Shown here: positions 7,636-14,712 of the stretch, piece after piece
Numbering within the stretch: the first letter of the stretch is position 1
Layout: each line of letters begins with the position of its first letter
From: Rubrobacter sp.
GTDB taxonomy: Bacteria > Chloroflexota > Chloroflexia > Thermobaculales > Thermobaculaceae
DNA: 50,442 nt
Direction: 5' to 3'
NCBI GenBank assembly: GCA_016781845.1
Contig: JADDPP010000151.1
Coordinates: 1 to 50,442 of the forward strand
The notes under the pieces: model-generated
The model's database searches: none
What the model was told of the DNA's origin: nothing
What the model saw: the letters and a program-made list of their open reading frames with translations, nothing else
Program-made: the position numbers and the translations under genes

Positions 7636-8181
7636 TTACTCGCTCTCGCGCTTGGGGTCGTCCAGGTCCAGGTTGTTCACGAACTCGCGGAAGACCATTA
7701 GCCTCTCCGTCTCCACCGGGTCCAACTGCTGACTGGGTGAAGGGGTCTCCTCAGGTTCCGTCGTCTCGGCGGGAGACTCCAACTGCATCGTGAATCCCGC
7801 CTGGTCAATGACGTGGTCCTCGACGTAGATTGGTGAGTTAGTGCGTACCGCTAGCGCTATAGCGTCGCTGGATCGGGAGTCTATCTGAATGCGCCGCCCG
7901 TTCAAGTCTATCTCGATAAGCGCGTGGAAGATGCTGTCCTTGAGGTCATTCACCACCACACGACTTACAGTGCCGCCCATCTCGTAGATAACAGAGCGCA
8001 GGAGGTCGTGTGTGAGGGGGCGGGGCACATCGGCGCCTTGCAGTACCAGGGCTATGGAGTTCGCTACCTCGTTCGTTATCCAGATCGGCACCACCCGCGG
8101 GCCATCCACCTCTTTTAGCACAACCACATGGTTGTCGTTGATGACGTTTACTCGTATCGCCTCGATCACAGCCTCTACCAT
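7636..8181 (-). CDS. Bifunctional nuclease (BFN/DUF151) family protein
   Basis: A 181-residue protein. Residues 1-130 match the BFN/DUF151 family: an N-terminal VxVxxxxxxVVVLKEVDGPRVVPIWI segment and SSDAIALAVRTNSPIYV at the active-site end. Family members have reported DNase and RNase activities, but their cellular role is unclear. The C-terminal ~50 residues are acidic and Pro/Glu-rich. The start is ATG 8181, with AGGAG 9 nt upstream, rather than the upstream in-frame ATG. It lies between lepB and rnc on the same strand. Confidence 0.9.
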   Translation of the reverse strand: MVEAVIEAIRVNVINDNHVVVLKEVDGPRVVPIWITNEVANSIALVLQGADVPRPLTHDLLRSVIYEMGGTVSRVVVNDLKDSIFHALIEIDLNGRRIQIDSRSSDAIALAVRTNSPIYVEDHVIDQAGFTMQLESPAETTEPEETPSPSQQLDPVETERLMVFREFVNNLDLDDPKRESE

Positions 8182-8254
8182 TGCGCTACTCCTCTCGAGC
8201 ATCGTGCCACACGCTATCCCCCTTTTAGGGTGAACAAAGCACACCGTATGCCAT

Positions 8255-8980
8255 CTAGCGTGCCAGGCGCCCCAGGAGCGGTGGCAGCAGGGAGCCCGGC
8301 ACCGCTCCTAGCTCCCCAACCGGCCAGTATGTGAATACAGCCTTTCCAACGACGTTGTCGTATGGAACGAACCCCCAGGTCCGCGAGTCGCTACTGCCAA
8401 GCCGATTGTCACCAAGCACGAAGAGATTATCCGTAGGCACCGTCCACTGCTCGCGCTGCCCTGGGTATCCACTCTCTGCGCGGTTGGCAGCGTCGAGGTA
8501 TGGTTCATGGAGTTGCTGCCCGTTGCGCCATACGCGACCCTCGCGGATCTCGATGAAGTCACCCGGCACGCCTATGACCCTCTTTATGTAATCCTTCCCC
8601 GGGTCCCTCGGAGCATGGAACACGATAACATCCCCGTGCTGGGGTGGATGCAACACGAACCGTTCACTGCCGCCGGAGTCGGTCTGAGCGAGGAAAGCAA
8701 GCGGGGAGTCCTCGTCGGTGTGCCAATACACGGCCTTGTTGACCATCAGGAGCTCCTCCGACTGAAGGCTTGGAAGCATGCTCTCGCCCTCGACGCGGAA
8801 CGACTGAACCACACCACGTACGGCGAAGAAGATGAGCGCGGTCAACACGAGGGTCTCGATAAGCTCCCGTGCTCGGCTCCGCTGCTTTCGCCGCGTCTCA
8901 ACAGCCTTCGTAGCAGCTTGCCCCTGAGCCTGCGGGTCATAGGGCATGTTTGTCGGGTAATCCGTGTGTTCCTGGCTCAA
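8255..8980 (-). CDS. lepB: Signal peptidase I
   Basis: A 241-residue membrane-anchored serine protease that removes signal peptides from Sec and Tat substrates. It has a cytoplasmic N-terminus, one membrane helix (about residues 40-58), the nucleophile Ser67 in GESMLPSL, the general base Lys133 in DYIKRVIGVPGD, and the conserved FVLGDNRLGSSDSR box. The TTG start at 8980 is preceded by GAGG 9 nt upstream. A second paralogue is at 26616-27305. The nearby secG and tatA give the region a protein-export theme. Confidence 0.95.
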   Translation of the reverse strand: MSQEHTDYPTNMPYDPQAQGQAATKAVETRRKQRSRARELIETLVLTALIFFAVRGVVQSFRVEGESMLPSLQSEELLMVNKAVYWHTDEDSPLAFLAQTDSGGSERFVLHPPQHGDVIVFHAPRDPGKDYIKRVIGVPGDFIEIREGRVWRNGQQLHEPYLDAANRAESGYPGQREQWTVPTDNLFVLGDNRLGSSDSRTWGFVPYDNVVGKAVFTYWPVGELGAVPGSLLPPLLGRLAR

Positions 8981-9154
8981 TATGCTACCTCGGGCGGAGT
9001 TCGGGGCGTCCTGTCGGCATTATAACGCAGATTTTGGGGAGTTGCAGGACGAGTGCGGGCAGCAACAGGGCATGCGGAGGATGGAGACATAGCCCACGAC
9101 GCCTCCACAACGAGCGGCAGTGCAGCGAACACGAGCGTGGGAGCAGGGCAGGAT

Positions 9155-9190
9155 ACAGCAAACCGGGCAGCACGGTGATGCTGCCCGGTT
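9155..9190 (-). terminator. Terminator downstream of tatA
   Basis: A perfect 12-bp stem (9161-9172 with 9179-9190; arms AACCGGGCAGCA/TGCTGCCCGGTT) encloses a 6-nt loop. On the minus strand it is followed by TTTGCTGT, a weak T-tract. It lies 33 nt past the tatA stop and probably ends the gap-pgk-tpiA-secG-tatA transcript. Confidence 0.75.
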
Positions 9191-9222
9191 ATCACGCTGA
9201 TGAATCGGTTGTAAGGCTTGCT

Positions 9223-9408
9223 TTAGCCCTTGAGCTCCGGAGTGCGGGGCTCGGTGTCGTCATCACCCTTGCCGGTTACGCTGTCCTTGAACTCACGTAT
9301 GCCCGTGCCGAGGCCGCGCCCCAACTCAGGAATCCTGCTCGCACCGAACACGAGCATGACGACCAGGAGTATCAGTATAAGCTCCGGCCCACCTAGTCCA
9401 AAAGGCAT
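9223..9408 (-). CDS. tatA: Sec-independent protein translocase subunit TatA
   Basis: A 61-residue protein with one N-terminal membrane helix (LILILLVVMLVFG), the conserved hinge FGASRIPELGRGLGTGIREFK and an acidic tail, which is standard TatA architecture. It has a good Shine-Dalgarno (AGGAGG) 7 nt before the ATG. TatA multimerises to form the twin-arginine export pore. The esterase at 29519-30364 carries a twin-arginine signal and is a plausible client. TatC is not in this window. Confidence 0.95.
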   Translation of the reverse strand: MPFGLGGPELILILLVVMLVFGASRIPELGRGLGTGIREFKDSVTGKGDDDTEPRTPELKG

Positions 9409-9428
9409 CTCAGTCCTCCTATACCGGC

Positions 9429-9653
9429 TTAACGGGTAACCGCGGCGCTGAATACAGCTACCGCTACGAAAAAGGCCGCAAGGGCGATGGTGAGCTGGAA
9501 GAGCGTCTTCTCCAGCCCCCGGCGGCGACGATAGATCGAGCCCGTGTCACCCCCCATAGCGCCGCTGAAGCTGCTGCCCTTTGTCTGCAACAGGATCACT
9601 GCTATGAGGATGACGGAAAGGATGATCTGTCCAACTTCGGCTGCTTGCTGCAA
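9429..9653 (-). CDS. secG: Protein translocase subunit SecG
   Basis: A 74-residue, two-helix membrane protein. The loop LLQTKGSSFSGAMGGDTG matches the conserved SecG cytosolic loop, and a second helix closes the protein. SecG stimulates SecYEG-mediated export. The TTG start at 9653 follows an AAGGAG by 9-10 nt. Its position downstream of the gap-pgk-tpiA genes is the common arrangement in many Gram-positive and Chloroflexota genomes. Confidence 0.93.
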   Translation of the reverse strand: MQQAAEVGQIILSVILIAVILLQTKGSSFSGAMGGDTGSIYRRRRGLEKTLFQLTIALAAFFVAVAVFSAAVTR

Positions 9654-9845
9654 TGCTCAACGCTCCTTCATGCGGATTATAACAACGCAGGCGGTGGACT
9701 GCAAATCGAGTTGCGTTCAGTGGAGAACACCTCCCAGGGCAGCATGACGGCTGCAAGGGTAGCGTTGCGCGCCGGACCTTCGTCGCGGTTCTCAGGGAAC
9801 CCACAGCGGGAACACGGAAGCAACGCCCGTACGAACCTGCTTTCC

Positions 9846-10592
9846 CTAGAACTGCGTTCGGGACGCGATCTCTACGAGGAGGGCAAACTGCTCGGCGTCC
9901 AGGCTTGCCGAGCCAACGAGCGCGCCATCAATGTCCGGCTGGCTCACGAACCCTTCGAAGGTAGCTGCGCTCACGCTGCCGCCGTATAGTATCGGCGTGT
10001 TCTCATCATCGCACCCCAACTGTGCGAGCTGCGAGCGGATGAGGCGCGCAATGCGTTGAGCTTCCTCGGGATCGGCTGGATAACCCCTGCCGATGGCCCA
10101 GATGGGCTCATAGGCCACTACGATGGGGCCGGAAGGCGGCTCGGGTAGGGCAGCAGCGAGCTCCGCACACACGACCTCCTCTGTGCGCCCGCTCTCGCGT
10201 TCTGCCGCGTCCTCGCCGACGGCGAGAATGGGAACGAGTCCCGCGGCGATTGCGGCGCTGCACTTCTTCCTGACCGCCTCGTACGTGTCGTTGAAGAGCG
10301 TGCGACGTTCCGAGTGACCAACGATGACGTACTTGCACAACTCTCTCACCTGTGCGGGGGACACCTCGCCGGTGTACGGCCCGTGGTCCTCCCAGAAGAC
10401 ATCCTGCGCGCCGAGCGCGATGTCCGTGTCCGCGAGGATACGCCGGACGAGATCGAGCCACACGAAGGGCGGGCAGAGCACCACCTCGACGGGAGAGGCA
10501 GAGGCGCGCTCGCGAATTCCCTGGGCCAGAGCCTGGGCCTCCGCGTACGAGGTATTCATCTTCCAGTTGCCGGCTACGAGCGGCCTACGCAT
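9846..10592 (-). CDS. tpiA: Triosephosphate isomerase
   Basis: A 248-residue TIM-barrel enzyme interconverting dihydroxyacetone phosphate and glyceraldehyde 3-phosphate. It shows GNWKMN (Lys substrate contact), the VIVGHSERR catalytic histidine loop, the active-site glutamate in AYEPIWAIG, and the phosphate-binding YGGSVSAA. The length is normal. Its start overlaps the pgk stop by 8 bp, implying translational coupling in a gap-pgk-tpiA glycolytic operon. Confidence 0.97.
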   Translation of the reverse strand: MRRPLVAGNWKMNTSYAEAQALAQGIRERASASPVEVVLCPPFVWLDLVRRILADTDIALGAQDVFWEDHGPYTGEVSPAQVRELCKYVIVGHSERRTLFNDTYEAVRKKCSAAIAAGLVPILAVGEDAAERESGRTEEVVCAELAAALPEPPSGPIVVAYEPIWAIGRGYPADPEEAQRIARLIRSQLAQLGCDDENTPILYGGSVSAATFEGFVSQPDIDGALVGSASLDAEQFALLVEIASRTQF

Positions 10593-11763
10593 GTGCTGGC
10601 TCTTCGAGCGCCGCTATGCCTGGCAGCAGGCGCCCCTCCAGGAACTCAAGCGAAGCTCCCCCTCCGGTCGAGATGTGATCTATGCGGTCTGCGTAGCCGG
10701 AGCGCTCGACAGCGGCTACGGAGTCACCACCACCGACAACGGAGAAGCCGGGGCAGTCCGCCACCGCGCTCGCGACAGCGTACGTTCCCCGCGCAAAGCG
10801 TTCGGTCTCGAACACTCCCATCGGACCGTTCCAGAACACGGTCTCGGACGTTCGTATCTTCTCACCGAAAGCCTGAACAGTGGCGGGGCCGATGTCGTAC
10901 GCGGCCCCATTACCCGGCGCCTGCCCTACCTGCACGGTCTGGGCGGTCTCGGGCCGGTCCAGCGACTCGGCGAAGACGAGATCCGACGGCAACAGTATCT
11001 TCCGAGACCACTCACCCGACAGCAGCGAGCTCGCCACCTCGACGGCGTCCGGCTCGATCAGGCTCGCGCCCATCCGGTGTCCCTGGGCCAGCAAGAAGGT
11101 GTTCGCCATCGCGCCGCCTATCAGGAGAGCCCCAACCCTCGGCAGCAGGTTGTCAATTACCCCAATCTTGTCGCTCACCTTCGCCCCCCCCAGAACCGCC
11201 GTAAAGGAGCCACCAGTCTGCTGGAGCAAACTTGAGAGCACCTCTACCTCGCGCTGAAGGAGCAGTCCGGCCGCGGAGGGCAGCAGTCGCGCTACCGCGA
11301 CAGTGCTCGCGTGCGCTCGATGCACGGAGCCGAAAGCATCCTGGACAAACAGCTCCGCCAGGGATGCGAGACGGCGGCCGAATTCGGCATCATTCGCGGT
11401 CTCGCCCGGATAGAAGCGTGTGTTTTCGAGCAGCAACACGCTGCCTTCAGGCGCGGCGCTGGCGGCGAGCCTTGCTTCGTCGAGCTCGACGGGGAGCAGC
11501 GCGACCGGCATGTCCAGAAGCTTCGATAGTCTGTCTGCGACAGGTCGCAGGCTACACCGGGCGTCAGGCCCTTTCGGGCGTCCCAGATGCGACGCGAGCA
11601 CAAGCCTGGACGCGCCTTGCCCAACCAGCCAGCGAAGGGTCGGTACGGCTGCGCGAATGCGCGTGTCGTCCACCACCTCGCCCATGGGGCCGAGGGGCAC
11701 GTTGAAGTCGGCGCGGACGAGAACCGCCCGCCCACGCACGTCCAGGCTCTGTAACTCGCGCAT
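10585..11763 (-). CDS. pgk: Phosphoglycerate kinase
   Basis: A 392-residue enzyme transferring phosphate from 1,3-bisphosphoglycerate to ADP. The N-terminal signature VLVRADFNVPL, the substrate-binding ASHLGRPKG, the nucleotide-domain segment AVLGGAKVSDKI and the C-terminal GGGDSVAAVE with STGGGASLEFLEG are all present. The start is ATG 11763, giving the usual N-terminus 8 nt after the gap stop. The frame is open further upstream, but that part overlaps gap. No strong Shine-Dalgarno is visible, so translation is probably coupled to gap. Confidence 0.97.
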   Translation of the reverse strand: MRELQSLDVRGRAVLVRADFNVPLGPMGEVVDDTRIRAAVPTLRWLVGQGASRLVLASHLGRPKGPDARCSLRPVADRLSKLLDMPVALLPVELDEARLAASAAPEGSVLLLENTRFYPGETANDAEFGRRLASLAELFVQDAFGSVHRAHASTVAVARLLPSAAGLLLQREVEVLSSLLQQTGGSFTAVLGGAKVSDKIGVIDNLLPRVGALLIGGAMANTFLLAQGHRMGASLIEPDAVEVASSLLSGEWSRKILLPSDLVFAESLDRPETAQTVQVGQAPGNGAAYDIGPATVQAFGEKIRTSETVFWNGPMGVFETERFARGTYAVASAVADCPGFSVVGGGDSVAAVERSGYADRIDHISTGGGASLEFLEGRLLPGIAALEEPAHA

Positions 11764-11771
11764 CGGCAGCG

Positions 11772-12782
11772 TTAGAGACCGCGGTTGGCTATCATTGCCA
11801 GCACGTCGGCGAGGCGCACCGAGTACGACCACTCGTTGTCGTACCAGGAGATGACCTTCGCCATCCTGTTACCTACAACCATCGTGGACAAGCCGTCAAT
11901 AACAGTGGTGCGGCTCTCTTCCTTGAAGTCGCCCGAGACGAGCGGCTCCTCGGTGTAGCCCATCACGCGCTCCAGCTTGCCGGAGGCGACCTCTTGGAAG
12001 CAGCGGTTCAGCTCCTCTACAGTGGTGTCTCGCTCTAGCTCAGCAACGAAATCAATGAGGCTCACAGTGGGAGTAGGCACGCGCAAGGCGAACATGTCGA
12101 GCTTGCCCTGCGCGTCAGGCAGGACGGTTCCGAGAGCGCGCGCCGCGCCCGTGGTCGTCGGGATCATGTTGGTAGGCGCGGAGCGAGCCCGCCGAAGGTC
12201 CTTGTGCGGCGCGTCGAGGATGACCTGGTCGTTTGTGTAGGAGTGTACGGTGGTGACCATGCCTCGGACGATGCCAAAGCTCTCAAGCAGCACCTTTGTG
12301 ACGAGAGCGAGCGCGTTCGTCGTGCACGAAGCATTCGAGATGATGTGGTGCTGCTCCGGGTCGTAGAGGTCCTCGTTTACCCCGTACACGAGCGTGATGT
12401 CCTCGTTCTTCGCGGGCGCCGAGATGACGACCTTCTTTGCGCCTGCGGCCAGGTGGGCACGAGCACGGTCGGCGTCAGTGCCGACGCTGGAGGACTCGAC
12501 CACGAGGTCAACGCCCAGCTCGGCCCAGGGCAGCTGCGTCCAATCGCGCTGGCTATAGACCGATAGCTCGACGTCGTCCACCCTGATGCAAGAATCGGTC
12601 ACGCTGATGTCGGCCTCGTAACGACCGTAGTTGGAATCATACTTAAGTAGGTGAGCCAGGGTTTCATTGTCCGTAAGGTCGTTTACCGCCACCACCTCGA
12701 GCTCATCGGGGTAGTAGGTACGCATAGTTTTGAAGACCTGTCTGCCTATTCTTCCGAAACCGTTTATTGCCACTCGCGCCAT
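11772..12782 (-). CDS. gap: Glyceraldehyde-3-phosphate dehydrogenase, type I
   Basis: A 336-residue NAD(P)-dependent GAPDH. The Rossmann start MARVAINGFGRIGRQ, the catalytic-cysteine motif SNASCTTNALA, and the C-terminal SWYDNEWSYSVRLADV are canonical. The start ATG 12782 has GGAGG about 8 nt upstream; the in-frame extension above it has no ribosome site. It is the first gene of the gap-pgk-tpiA operon, transcribed divergently from nusA across 415 bp. A TATAAT box is visible upstream at 12873-12878. Confidence 0.97.
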   Translation of the reverse strand: MARVAINGFGRIGRQVFKTMRTYYPDELEVVAVNDLTDNETLAHLLKYDSNYGRYEADISVTDSCIRVDDVELSVYSQRDWTQLPWAELGVDLVVESSSVGTDADRARAHLAAGAKKVVISAPAKNEDITLVYGVNEDLYDPEQHHIISNASCTTNALALVTKVLLESFGIVRGMVTTVHSYTNDQVILDAPHKDLRRARSAPTNMIPTTTGAARALGTVLPDAQGKLDMFALRVPTPTVSLIDFVAELERDTTVEELNRCFQEVASGKLERVMGYTEEPLVSGDFKEESRTTVIDGLSTMVVGNRMAKVISWYDNEWSYSVRLADVLAMIANRGL

Positions 12783-12872
12783 GCAAAATCCTCCAAAAAC
12801 GTTCTTGATAAAGGGTTTATACTCTATCCGGGGACACATACACCGTAAGAAATACAGCCCCGAATGGCGGTC

Positions 12873-12878
12873 ATTATA
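12873..12878 (-). promoter_or_regulatory. Probable -10 box of the gap operon
   Basis: A perfect TATAAT on the minus strand lies about 90 nt upstream of the gap ATG. No convincing -35 box is found 16-18 nt further upstream, so either the promoter is weak at -35 or it relies on another factor. Confidence 0.45.
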
Positions 12879-13069
12879 CCAGTTGAGCCGGACCGAAACG
12901 CACGTTGTCAGTGTGCAAGCAGGGCGATGTCAAAGTCGCTGTCGGTGGGAAGCAGGCTGCCTGCAAGCCCCATATACGGTCGCTCTGCCTGCCCATTTGC
13001 CCTCAAAACAGTCTGTCCAGGGGCCGTTTGGATGTCCACAGTGGGGCGAGTGCGACATGAATTCGGACT

Positions 13070-13101
13070 TTGACATCACCCTGGTGTGCAAGTGGTATAA
13101 T
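13070..13101 (+). promoter_or_regulatory. Promoter of the nusA-infB operon
   Basis: A perfect TTGACA (13070-13075) and a perfect TATAAT (13096-13101) are separated by 20 nt, longer than ideal, but the -10 is extended (TGG before TATAAT). Transcription would begin near 13108, about 90 nt before the nusA ATG. Confidence 0.65.
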
Positions 13102-13125
13102 TGACGAAACGAAAAAGGGTGACTC

Positions 13126-13151
13126 GGAAGTGGGCTTGCCCCACTTCTTTT
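13126..13151 (+). terminator. Leader terminator (possible attenuator) upstream of nusA
   Basis: The stem GAAGTGGG/CCCACTTC (13127-13134 with 13140-13147) with a 5-nt loop is followed directly by TTTT, the shape of an intrinsic terminator. It lies about 18 nt after the predicted transcription start and 47 nt before the nusA ATG. The gene on the other side is divergent, so no upstream plus-strand transcript needs terminating here. Confidence 0.6.
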
Positions 13152-13197
13152 GTATATGAGGCAGATGTAACAAGCCATAATCAGGAGGTGACGCGCT

Positions 13198-14340
13198 ATG
13201 AGGGGAGAATTCTACGCGGCGATCTCGCAACTCAGCCTGGAGCGCGGTATCTCGAGGGAAGTCCTCATCAGCTCGGTGGAGCAAGCCGTCAAGGCCGTCT
13301 TCGTGCGCAACTACAACCCGCCGTACGAGGTCGAGGTAGAGATGGACCATAACACCGGGCAGGCGCAGGTGTACCGCATGATGCGCGTGGCCGAGCCGGT
13401 GCAGGACCCGCAAACCGAGATCAGCCTCCAGGACGCTCGCAAGCTCCAGCGAGACGCCAGAATAGGCGACCTTGTGCGCGAGAACATCAATCCGCCAAGT
13501 GGGTTCGGACGCATCGCGGCGCAGATGACGAAGCAGGTGATGCTGCAGAAGATCCGCGAGGCGGAGCACGAAACAGTGTACGGTGAGTTCGCGGACCGGG
13601 AAGGCGAGCTCGTCAACGGGGTTGTGGCCCGTCTGGAGCCGACGCTTGCCATCGTGGAGCTGGGCAAGGCCGAGGCGATCATGCCACGGAGTGAGCAGGT
13701 AGAGTCCGAGTCGTACCGCTCCGGCCAGCGGCTCAAGGTGTTGCTCCAGCGGGTGCAGCGCACTCCGAAGGGTCCGCAGATTATCGTGTCACGCCGGGAC
13801 AAGAACCTGCTCAAGCGGCTGTTCGAGATCGAGGTGCCAGAGATATACAACGGCACCGTCGAGATCAAAGGCATCGCGCGCGTTGCGGGCGAGCGCTCGA
13901 AGGTCGCGGTCGCGGCAAGGCAGCCCGGTATTGATCCGGTGGGCAGTTGCGTAGGCGTGCGGGGCATACGGGTGCAGAACGTCGTGGACGAGGTCCATGG
14001 CGAGAAGATTGACATCATCCAGTGGAGCGAGGACCCGTCTACGTATATCGCGCGGGCGCTCTCACCCGCCCAGGTAACGAGCGTAACGCTCGAACCACAG
14101 GAAAACACCGCGACCGTAATCGTTCCCGAGCGGCAGCTCTCGCTTGCTATCGGCAAGAACGGACAGAACGCGCGTCTGGCTGCGAATCTCACCGGCTGGC
14201 GTATAGACATTCGCAGCGCGGAGAGTCTGATGCGCGAGCTTGGGCCGGATGCGAGCACGCAGGACGCGGTTGACGCAGCGGCGAGCCTTCAGGGCGCGGT
14301 CGTCGAGGAATCACCAGAACCTACATCGGCGGATCGCTAA
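13198..14340 (+). CDS. nusA: Transcription termination/antitermination factor NusA
   Basis: A 380-residue RNA polymerase-associated factor. It has an N-terminal polymerase-binding domain (about 1-125), an S1 domain (about 135-200) beginning GVVARLEPTLAIVELG, KH1 with GIARVAGERSKVAV, and KH2 with LAIGKNGQNARLAANL near residue 316. The short acidic C-terminal tail is ordinary for NusA proteins that lack the acidic repeats. AGGAGG precedes the ATG by about 9 nt. rimP, which usually precedes nusA, is absent: the gene is first in its operon. The stop overlaps the next start by one base. Confidence 0.97.
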   Translation: MRGEFYAAISQLSLERGISREVLISSVEQAVKAVFVRNYNPPYEVEVEMDHNTGQAQVYRMMRVAEPVQDPQTEISLQDARKLQRDARIGDLVRENINPPSGFGRIAAQMTKQVMLQKIREAEHETVYGEFADREGELVNGVVARLEPTLAIVELGKAEAIMPRSEQVESESYRSGQRLKVLLQRVQRTPKGPQIIVSRRDKNLLKRLFEIEVPEIYNGTVEIKGIARVAGERSKVAVAARQPGIDPVGSCVGVRGIRVQNVVDEVHGEKIDIIQWSEDPSTYIARALSPAQVTSVTLEPQENTATVIVPERQLSLAIGKNGQNARLAANLTGWRIDIRSAESLMRELGPDASTQDAVDAAASLQGAVVEESPEPTSADR

Positions 14341-14651
14341 TGCCCACCCAGGCAAAGACGCCGGGACGCGTCAGGAAGCAGCCGCAACGCACGTGCGTGG
14401 CGTGCCGGGAGGTCGCGGGCAAGCGGGGACTCCTGCGTATGGTACGCACGCCTGAGCAGGTCGTCGAGCTCGACCCGACCGGGAAGAAGAACGGTCGGGG
14501 TGCGTACGTTCACGCCAGTACGGAGTGCGCTCGAAAGGCTCTCGGCACCGGCTCGCTCTCCAGGGCTCTGAAAGCGCCCGTGGAGCCGGGAGTAGCCGAG
14601 CAGCTGCTCGCGAAGGTGACGGACGAGGAGGCACGTAGCGCCGACTCCTGA
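14340..14651 (+). CDS. rnpM: YlxR family RNA-binding protein (RnpM)
   Basis: A 103-residue YlxR/DUF448 protein with the conserved RTCVACREVAGKRGLLRMV and GRGAYVHASTECARKAL motifs. YlxR has been described as an RNA-binding modulator of RNase P (RnpM) in Bacillus. Its ATG overlaps the nusA stop by one base (TAATG), so the two are translationally coupled. Its own TGA falls in the loop of a strong hairpin (14635-14665). Confidence 0.93.
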   Translation: MPTQAKTPGRVRKQPQRTCVACREVAGKRGLLRMVRTPEQVVELDPTGKKNGRGAYVHASTECARKALGTGSLSRALKAPVEPGVAEQLLAKVTDEEARSADS

Positions 14652-14665
14652 GGGGTCGGCGCTAC
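14635..14665 (+). promoter_or_regulatory. Strong hairpin spanning the ylxR stop codon
   Basis: An 11-bp perfect stem (14635-14645 with 14655-14665, GTAGCGCCGAC/GTCGGCGCTAC) encloses a 9-nt loop containing the ylxR TGA (14649-14651). No T-tract follows, so it is more likely an RNA stability or partial-termination element between nusA-ylxR and infB than a full terminator. Confidence 0.6.
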
Positions 14666-14712
14666 CACGTTATATTGTGGGCGGCGAAGAGCCGCTTTGA
14701 GGAGGAAAAGGT

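Larger units (their letters stand above)
12783..13197. other. Divergent regulatory region between gap and nusA
   Basis: This 415-bp stretch has no credible gene. It holds the gap 5' leader with a minus-strand TATAAT (12873-12878), the nusA promoter (13070-13101) and a leader hairpin (13126-13151). The central ~170 bp show no feature I can name. Confidence 0.6.

Noticed and set aside
10314-11257. Several 120-300 codon plus-strand frames across pgk and tpiA
   Set aside because: They mirror two unmistakable glycolytic genes on the minus strand and have no starts with ribosome sites.
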